Assembly: GCF_007655135.1 (NCBI RefSeq)
Contig: NC_045127.1
Coordinates: 9,371,001-9,435,000 of the forward strand
Direction of reading: 5' to 3'
Length of the DNA: 64,000 nt
From: Punica granatum
Lineage: Eukaryota > Streptophyta > Magnoliopsida > Myrtales > Lythraceae
Shown: piece by piece, positions 57,401 to 64,000 of the stretch
Numbering within the stretch: position 1 is the stretch's first letter
How the letters are laid out: each line of letters begins with the position of its first letter
The notes under the pieces: generated by a model
What the model was told of the DNA's origin: nothing
Database searches by the model: none
The model's input: only the letters and a program-made list of their open reading frames with translations
Position numbers and translations under genes: made by a program

Positions 57401-58885
57401 AACCAACTTTTCTTCAACTGTGCAGTTGACTGCTGTACATTTAGTCGATGCCCATCTATGCAGTGATCCAGGAAAATATATTAGTGCTTTGCTTCTCTCG
57501 TTATCAACAATGTTACATTTGGAACTCCCACACATTAATGTTCTATCCAAGATTGATCTGATTGAGAGCTACGGAAAGCTAGGTGGGGTTACATTGTTTA
57601 TTAGTTTGAACTTGGAGATTGATTCTATTTGTCCTAAGAAAACTCAGACTCATCTACGGCTGATTATCTTGCAGCTTTTAATCTTGATTTCTACACGGAT
57701 GTGCAAGACTTGTCCTATTTACAGTACCATCTAGACCAAGATCCTCGGTCTGCAAAGTACAGGTGCGATATGTTGTGAATTCCATAGTGGCATGCTTGAG
57801 GAATCTATGTTTGCCTGTGCTGATGGGACTAGTTTAGGCAACAATTCAAGATTATATTATCTTTAATGAATTTAATGTCTCAAGTGACGGGGATCTAAAA
57901 AAATTTTGTTTCTCCCGGTCATACGTGATTTATTGGCTTCATGTTTGCAGAAATATGAAATAACATTGAAATATTTCTTTATTTTCTTTAAGTCTTGTTC
58001 AAATGATTGATCTCTCTCTGTCCCTTAAATAAGTAGGGAATAGTCTTTCATTATCTCCTTGATTTGATGTATATTTCTCTACTCCATGCATTTGTAATTC
58101 TACTTGGACATATTGCTTGATATGCGCTATTTTGCTGATTTTTCTTTCAGGAAGCTCACAAAAGAGTTGTGCGAGGTGGTAGAAGATTATAGTCTTGTCG
58201 ACTTCACAACCTTGGACATTCAGGTCTGGAAACATTTTTATCTATATCTTTCAAATTATTCCTTTTTGTCCTTTTGCACATCCATGGTCATCGATTGCTG
58301 TTCATAATGTAAGTTTGAAAATGCATGCCAGGATAAGGAGAGTGTGGCGAATCTTGTGAAGCTGATCGATAAGAGCAATGGGTATATATTTGCTGGCGTC
58401 GAACCGAGTGCTGTGGAATTCAGCAAGATTGCTGTTAGGCCTGTAGACTGGGACTACTACAGATATCCTTTTAATTGCAGTTTTCTATCTCATCTGCGCC
58501 TTATAATTCACATATAAATTCCAGAAAGATGTCTTTATCATTTTATGCTCTGTACACGGCGTTTCATGCAAAACTCGAAATTTGACACTTTTGAAAGTTT
58601 TTTATTTGTTTCATGTTCATATAGAGATGACTGGCTCTGTTTAACAAAAAATCTGCATGTGTCTTGGAATTGGTTTGAATAAAGCAAATCTTGCTTTGTA
58701 TATGGAAGGGCAAGTATTTTATCGGCTCACAATATTATTTATAGGTACTTAATGTATGTCTGTCTTTATGTCTTAAAGATCCCTGGTGTCTCTCATGTTT
58801 TCCTTGACAAAGTGGCTTTACAGTTGCAGCAGTGCAAGAGAAGTACGTCAAGGATGATGGGAACTTCGACGACGGTGACAACTGA
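54482..58885 (+). CDS. GPN2: GPN-loop GTPase 2
   Basis: GPN-loop GTPases act in assembly and nuclear import of RNA polymerases. Ten exons join to 302 residues: 54482-54573, 56376-56420, 56515-56594, 56789-56863, 57222-57325, 57426-57582, 57675-57762, 58151-58223, 58332-58462 and 58822-58885. Walker A is GPPGSGKTT (residues 9-17). The GPN signature LGPNGG is at 68-73, the G3 motif DFPGQ at 104-108 and the G4-type SKID at 173-176. The C-terminus [14 protein letters not shown] matches the family as recalled. Exons 2-5 occur twice because of a direct duplication. I used the second set, because the first set has lost its exon 2 acceptor (TGATGCG instead of TGATGCAG). Introns are GT-AG except the last, which is AT-AC. 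Confidence 0.93.
54957..56110. repeat. Intragenic direct duplication, copy 1 (GPN2 exons 2-5)
   Basis: 1154 bp from CTGGCCTTTTTCCG to CTTCACG, collinear with copy 2. By eye I found only one-sided 1-3-base deletions in this copy, summing to the full 11-bp length difference, and no substitutions. One deletion removes the A of the exon 2 splice acceptor. Its exon-like segments are therefore probably not used, or not real. Confidence 0.93.
56111..57275. repeat. Intragenic direct duplication, copy 2 (GPN2 exons 2-5)
   Basis: 1165 bp with intact splice sites. It continues without a break after CTTCACG into the rest of exon 5 (CCAATGCCAAGAG), so it is the copy that fits the rest of the gene. Confidence 0.95.
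58463..58821 (+). other. U12-type AT-AC intron of GPN2
   Basis: The donor ATATCCTTTT directly follows TACTACAG. TTCCTTGAC (58800-58808) matches the U12 branch-site consensus. The intron ends TTTAC, 14 bases after the branch A. Joining AG to A gives Arg and the family reading DYYRVAAVQ. No GT donor is available there, so the minor spliceosome is needed. Confidence 0.92.
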
Positions 58886-60116
58886 AAGCCCCTATTGAAG
58901 TGCCCGTATTCTCAGGCTCTGTTTCGACTGTTTCATCGTACTCTGCCCAATAGAAAGTTCTGATCAAGCCAATGCTACATTGTTCTGAAGTGCTTGAAGA
59001 CAGTCAAGGAGAGGGGTGGGTAGTAGACAAAAGAGGCTTCCTTTCACCAACTTCAACCTTATAACTTGACTTGAGAGCAGTGTCTTGTAAATTGATCGGT
59101 ATATCACCAACCCCCGTTTTTATCTCTCTGTTATTGGGATTGTTATATTTAAATCCTTACATCACCAAAAGAAATTGAAATTGTGGCTCGCGGGAAGGTG
59201 GAGTCGGTTTTGAAAAGTTTGATGTTTGTGGAATCTCTTCACTATAGTTGGTTTCAATCTCGAAGGCTTTATATGGACCTTTCCGATGCGAGAAATTGAC
59301 TGTTTCTTGCAAAGGAGCCGGCAAGGCTATGAAGCCTCAACTTCAAAATTCTTTCCTTTTTGTGAAAGTGATTGCCGTTCTATGTACCAATGATGGCTGG
59401 TCCATCTATATAAACAAAGCGAATTGCAAGCTCATATGTTGGAGCAACCGAGGTTTACTGTTGTTCGTCATATAAACGTTGTTCCATTCGTTTCTTATAA
59501 TTGGATGATATGAGCATACCAGAGGACAATACCAAGCAGATAACGACGTCTCGTTGATATACCAGGCTGCAGCGTCGTTGACTTAGTCATGTGATTTGAC
59601 TTGACCGGCATAAATTCCATTAAGATTATGAAACAGTTTAATGTATGATTATGCTGGGAAGTTAAATACTATTCGAGTGGATTCGATCAAACTGTCCGCA
59701 TAGTTACGCTGTTGGAATCCCGCAAGCATTAATGTTCGCTCGTCCAATTCCCTTTTTTACGAGATTTGTGGACATAACTCAAAGTTTTCATGGAAAAAGG
59801 CCATGGATGAGGAAGGGGTTTTAACACAGTGGCACAAGGTGTTGATCCGAAATAAAAAAGTCATGAATTCACTTTTCACTAATGGCACCTAGTCAGTTTA
59901 TTTTCAATTTTTATACTAGAATCATGTGCCTCTCCTGTGATTGCAAATGGACATTGATGATGGTGTCTGCTTCCTCTCCATGAAGTGAAAGCTACGCAGA
60001 ATCCCTCGGATGCTAAAGTCTTTGCCCATAAAAACAAAAAGACATTCCTTTGCTTGCAGAGTCTGCAGCTTGACTAACTTAGCGTCTATCTCTTCAGGTC
60101 TTCTCTTCTTCAGCTA
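58886..60116. other. GPN2 3' side and ZCF37-like promoter side; no other gene
   Basis: Begins with the 3' untranslated region of GPN2. Short frames (for example 59248-59475) are unlike any protein I know. Confidence 0.4.
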
Positions 60117-60740
60117 ATGTTCAGGTCTCTCTTTTGTGGCTCCAGCTACGGCAAAGGAGAAGATGATGACGACGATGATAGGCTATGGAAGAATAGGACG
60201 ACTCCTTCCATTATGCCGAAAAGACAGATGAGTCGTTCTCCTCGTGAGAACCCGTACTCGAGTTCTGGGCTTGACAAGTTCACCTTGCTTTTGGCAGACC
60301 TCGAAGAGAGGAGGCAGAAGATAAGATCCAAGCATCCGGAAGTGACGCTAGTCTGGTTCGTCTACGCGAGCTCGGATGATCTCGTGCCTATCGTAGTTAA
60401 GGCGAAGAGTAGGAATAACCAAGAGGAAACGAAGAGAGGTGATTGCGCCAGAGACAGGCATGTGATTCTGACCCACCGCTTGGAAAAAGCGGAGGACTCT
60501 TCAGAAGCCACTGAAGAAGCCATCGAAGCAAAAGCGGGGGCCAAAGGGAGTCAAAAGAGCAGATTATTGTATGTGAAGCCCAGTTCTTATATAGCAGCAG
60601 TTCTGATTCTTATTCTGATATCGTTGGCTTTTTTCGGGAGGACCGTTGCAATTCTCTGCAGCTCTGCTGCTTGGTATGCAATCCCTGCATTAAGACCAAG
60701 TCGATCAAACTTGAGGAACTCAAAGAAGAAGAATCAGTAA
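60117..60740 (+). CDS. ZCF37-like plant protein with C-terminal membrane segment
   Basis: A single-exon gene of 207 residues from ATG at 60117. After an acidic Asp run it has the conserved block ENPYSSSGLDKFTLLLADLE, then EERRQKI and WFVYASSDDLVPIVVKAK. This is the pattern of the plant ZCF37-type family as recalled (NPY...GLDKF..LLADLE, then VRFVYS-like and VPIVVK). The central part is charged and probably disordered. Near the C-terminus SSYIAAVLILILISLAFFG forms one predicted membrane segment, followed by a basic tail (SNLRNSKKKNQ), so the protein is likely tail-anchored with the N-terminus in the cytosol. The function of the family is unknown. Confidence 0.8.
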   Translation: MFRSLFCGSSYGKGEDDDDDDRLWKNRTTPSIMPKRQMSRSPRENPYSSSGLDKFTLLLADLEERRQKIRSKHPEVTLVWFVYASSDDLVPIVVKAKSRNNQEETKRGDCARDRHVILTHRLEKAEDSSEATEEAIEAKAGAKGSQKSRLLYVKPSSYIAAVLILILISLAFFGRTVAILCSSAAWYAIPALRPSRSNLRNSKKKNQ

Positions 60741-61647
60741 ACAGAGAGAGAGAGTGAGAAGCTGATCTTGCCTCATTCCCTTCTTTCTTTCTTCATAGTA
60801 CACTGCTTCCAGAGTCAACATCTTCCAGGTTCCTCTCAAGGCTCCCATGATAGAGAGAATACATTCCTTTCCCCCCAGGTCTATCAAAATCAGACGTTTG
60901 TACGAGTTTTTGATATGTCAAAAGTGTTGATAGATGTATGATGTATAGTTTCTTCTTTAATTCCTCCATCGTGGAAAAATGTGGAATGGAGTTGTGCGAA
61001 GAAATTTGTTTTTCACTTCACTTTCCATTTCTGTGGATCAATACCAAGTAGTTCGGCCTAAGGCCAGAGATGTACATGTGAAAATTATCAATTGGTAAAC
61101 CAATCTCTACTGACCTTGAAAAAGTCTGCAAAGAAGGATGTTTTGTCGAAAACAGCGCGTTCATTTGCTGTCTATACTGATTTTGCGGATAAATACAGTC
61201 AATCACATGGGGCAAACAGAGAGCAAGGAAAGTTCAGAAGCATGCAGGACTGTTGATCATACATGGAGAAGTTCTCTACATTTGTAACTTGAAAATATTC
61301 AGAATACTTGCCAAACAATTTGAGCTCTCTCATGGCAGAACGGGCCAGAAAGCTATTACAGGGCTACATGTGTAAGAATAAACTCCAGGCTGAGATTCAC
61401 AGTGTCCACATCCTCGAGAAAATCAATGGATACACAAACACTGCATGTCATTCCTGCATTCAAGTATGAAAGGCTACTTTCAGAAGAAAAACAACAGTGG
61501 CAGGAGAAAATATGTACCAGCAGAAACTTATTTTTGCCGATAAACTGATTTAGAGCATATAAATCATTGAAACCAGAGATGCTTGAGTGCAAGTGGAATA
61601 AACAAATACATGAAAGCGCATTTTGGCATCAGAATATTGATACCAAC
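60741..61647. other. Convergent 3' ends; possible last exon of the minus-strand gene
   Basis: Contains the 3' flank of the ZCF37-like gene. For the minus-strand AKAP17A-like gene a terminal exon must lie here or the coding ends just beyond 61648. A candidate acceptor (CTTGAATGCAG) is at about 61459-61469 followed by an open frame to 61356, but it has no family support that I can see. Confidence 0.4.
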
Positions 61648-63802
61648 CTTAAATCTCTTTGGCCAAGAATGTTCGGGCCTGTAACGAGAAACATGACGTC
61701 TCGGTGCTTCACCTCTGTCATGTTGTTCCAAAGGTTTGTCTTGGTTTTGACTTCTGGAGCTCCGGAAGAAGTCATCCTTGTCCCAAGAGACCTCATAATC
61801 TGCTCTCAGTCGTGATCCTTGCTGCATGGAAATGGAGGTTAGTTCTTGTGTAAAATCTGAAAAAAGTCAAAACTACACATATATTTCCCAATGACCAGCA
61901 ACACCAGATCCATATCGCATTCATATGATCACGTACAAACTTGAAGTGATTGTCTTAAAGGTGAAATCTTGGTAAATTGAAGTGACGGTCCTAAAGGTAG
62001 GAAATTTTAGTAAGTTGCAAGGTCATTGTTTTTTGATGTAATTGACCTCCATATCATGCCATTTGTCAAGTACTGAAGGGGCCACCAATAAAATGTGCCA
62101 CAAGTTCCTAAATGGAAGAGATCAACTTTCGCTCTTTTCTGGGAAATCGACAATCAAGTCCTGACCTTTTGCATTGAACGGCCACACAGAACTCTTAGAA
62201 CATTATGGAAGTCCTTGAATTTCTCGAATTGAACCACAATCTTGCAATGAAGACCTGATACTAAGCCCGCATCCTCGTCTTTGTCCTGACCAAAGTCATT
62301 GTCTTCTGCAACACTAATATTCCTATCCAATGCAAGAAAAGAAATACACTTTATTAATACTAAGGACTCCAGTTGGAGTGGTTATGCCTAGAATGGATAA
62401 GACATCATAAAAGGAAACCCACAAATAACGAGCCACCGAGAGATGTTAACTGCTATAACTTTGTGCAGGTAAAACTTCCAATAGTTTTGATCAGAGTGAT
62501 CGCCAATTTCACACTAACACAGAGTATCAACACCTGTTCAATGTTCCAAAGTTTCAGAGATTGCAAAAGATATTTCAGCCAAAGAAATGAAGACATGGTG
62601 CTTTAAGCTTGGCAATCGTACTAAATGCCCTTGATGTTTAAAAGCATCTGCTAAGAAGGCACCGACAACACACATAATACACATCCATGGCCAACTAACA
62701 GATTCTTCAGATCAAAATGCAGGAATCTCACTATGCTGCTCAATGAGAACAGCATTAAAGCTGACCAACAATGACTAAAAATTCAACATCAACAAACTAC
62801 TATTTGAAACTTTGGAAAGGAAGGATTTTAAAAATAGAATCGACCTTGACATACAACAATGATAACTACCTTATACTGCCGAATGTAGAGAAGATAGTAT
62901 GTGTGACCAACATCGATGGCTTCGATGACACCCTTGGCTCAGCAAACCACCTCGATGGAACCCCCCTCAACACAATTGTATCGGTCTCTCTTCTCCCTCC
63001 TCTGGAGTACCCTGCATACCGAAAGCTGGTTAACTTCTCAAACACTCCCACCATTCCCTCAAATGTGCATACGAAACCAATATCCTTCCAGAAACTGATC
63101 GACCGAGCATCCGACAAAGATTCAACTTTTAGTGATGGAAACACTTTCTGCGAAGCAATAATCACGTTCCCAAGATGCCTAATTCAATCATCAGGACAAT
63201 TTCTACCATCTAATGTTAGTAAATGCAATACGCGAAATGCGAAATGAATCAAAAGAACCTCCTCTGTTGCTAAATGCGAAATGCTCCTCCCATTCCTTCT
63301 TCATTCCCTCGAAATCGTCCGAAGCCGGCAAGGAAGCACTCAACTTGAACTTCACCCCTCCGAAGTTCAGCTCCAGTCCGTCCATCTTCCCGACTAGATA
63401 CTTCCTCCACTCCGTGTACTTCTTCTCCAGAATCCTGACCGCGCCTTCCTTGGTGGCCTCATCCTCGTCGAAGCTGGACCTCTTGGTCTCCTTCAGGAAC
63501 CCCAGGTCGCGGATCACGAGCGAGCCGCTGGCGAGGGGCTCGTCGCGCTTCCGCTTCTTAAGGTCCTTCAAGCGTCTGACGTCGACGTCCTCCTCGGGGA
63601 CGGCGAGCGAGACGGAGAGGGAGTTCTTCAGGTAGTCGAGCAGAGCGCGCTTGAGCTGCCAGTCGTCGACGGGCTTCGTCTGGGCGGGGCTGGCCGGGTG
63701 GACGGCGAGGTTGAGCCTCACTCGGGGGAGCAGCGTGAGGCCATTCTCTATGTCGAGAGGCTCGATCGGGGAGACAGAGTCGAAGCGGTCGGCGGAGCCC
63801 AT
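61648..63802 (-). CDS. AKAP17A/XE7-like protein, RRM-type, 3' end unresolved
   Basis: Minus-strand exons 63259-63802, 62870-63011, 62166-62322 and 61648-61821 join in frame to 339 residues. The animal relative AKAP17A (XE7/SFRS17A) binds protein kinase A and affects splicing in the nucleus; the plant role is not established. The order of conserved blocks fits. First come WQLKRALLDYLKNSLSV and SLVIRDLGFLKE. Then EWEEHFAFSNRG joins across the first intron to GYSRGGRRETDTIVLRGVPS, with RWFAEPRVSSKPS, FSTFGSIR, EDAGLVSGLHCKIVVQFEKF, CGRSMQK and QGSRLRADYEVSWDKDDFFR. The start ATG at 63802 begins MGSADRFDS. A basic KKRKRDE run may be a nuclear signal. The last exon is uncertain because no clear stop-containing continuation was identified after 61648. 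Confidence 0.8.
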
Positions 63803-64000
63803 TTCCGGCCACCGAGCTTCTTGGAGGAGAGGAGTTCAGTCGCACGGCCGCTGATCGGAGTGATTGCAGCAGTCGCTTCGAGTCGCTGCTCTTTACAGTG
63901 GATTGGGAGATACAGAGTACAAAACGTAGGAGTTGTATGCACCTTGGTGTATACTCCTTTCATTCATAATGGGACCCACTGGGACAGAGAGTGCATGCAC

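Noticed and set aside
57999..58235. Minus-strand 78-codon frame inside GPN2
   Set aside because: It is antisense to exon 8 and its flanking introns; no similarity or splice support.
62771..63247. Plus-strand 158-codon frame
   Set aside because: It is antisense to exon 2 of the AKAP17A-like gene; the minus strand carries the conserved RRM-type sequence.
63865..64000. Possible additional gene at the right edge
   Set aside because: Only the 5' flank of the AKAP17A-like gene is visible; the open frames in it are short and on both strands.

Overview
This is eukaryotic nuclear DNA from a flowering plant, almost certainly a eudicot. The genes have many exons with GT-AG introns. Their products match plant-restricted families (SOFL, WLIM1, ZCF37-like, a DUF7950-type protein, plant NAT). 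The spaces between genes are AT-rich and full of plant-type transposons: TRIMs with a tRNA-Met primer site, gypsy elements with a tRNA-Asp primer site, an L1-type LINE with RNase H, tRNA-derived SINEs, MITEs and long-armed foldback elements. I cannot name the species from the sequence alone.

Genes, left to right. (1) The 5' seven exons of a nucleobase-ascorbate transporter (minus, runs off the left edge). (2) A single-exon, disordered, lysine/serine/glutamate-rich protein of unknown function (minus, 5264-6892). (3) A DUF7950-type nuclear protein (minus, 20780-21976). (4) A SOB FIVE-LIKE (SOFL) cytokinin-related gene (plus, 36572-37199). (5) A broken F-box/FBD gene with an in-frame N-terminal coiled coil (plus, about 38743-41970). 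(6) A WLIM1-type two-LIM protein (minus, 43257-44926). (7) The GPN-loop GTPase GPN2 (plus, 54482-58885), with a U12 AT-AC last intron and an internal 1.15-kb direct duplication. (8) A ZCF37-like membrane-anchored protein (plus, 60117-60740). (9) An AKAP17A/XE7-like RNA-binding-type protein (minus, about 61648-63802). These are independent housekeeping and plant-specific genes; nothing suggests a shared pathway or operon-like grouping.

Transposon-rich parts. 8325-14420 is a 3-kb direct tandem duplication whose right breakpoint falls inside the arm of a foldback transposon. 15529-17914 holds a minus-strand gypsy remnant (LTR, gag tail) next to a TRIM. 32781-34453 holds a plus-strand relative of that gypsy element (LTR, primer site, gag) next to a second TRIM. 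46850-51420 is a decayed LINE carrying a solo LTR, an inverted segment and a hAT-like insertion, followed by a foldback element (51660-52800). Four loci share a GC-rich palindromic core (about 10770-11120, 13850-14210, 25900-26270, 52860-52990).

The most informative observations are the GPN2 duplication, in which every difference I found is a one-sided small deletion (suggesting an assembly artefact), the AT-AC intron in GPN2, the foldback-associated 3-kb duplication, and the GC-rich palindromic core shared by unrelated-looking elements. I found no convincing wholly new biological system.
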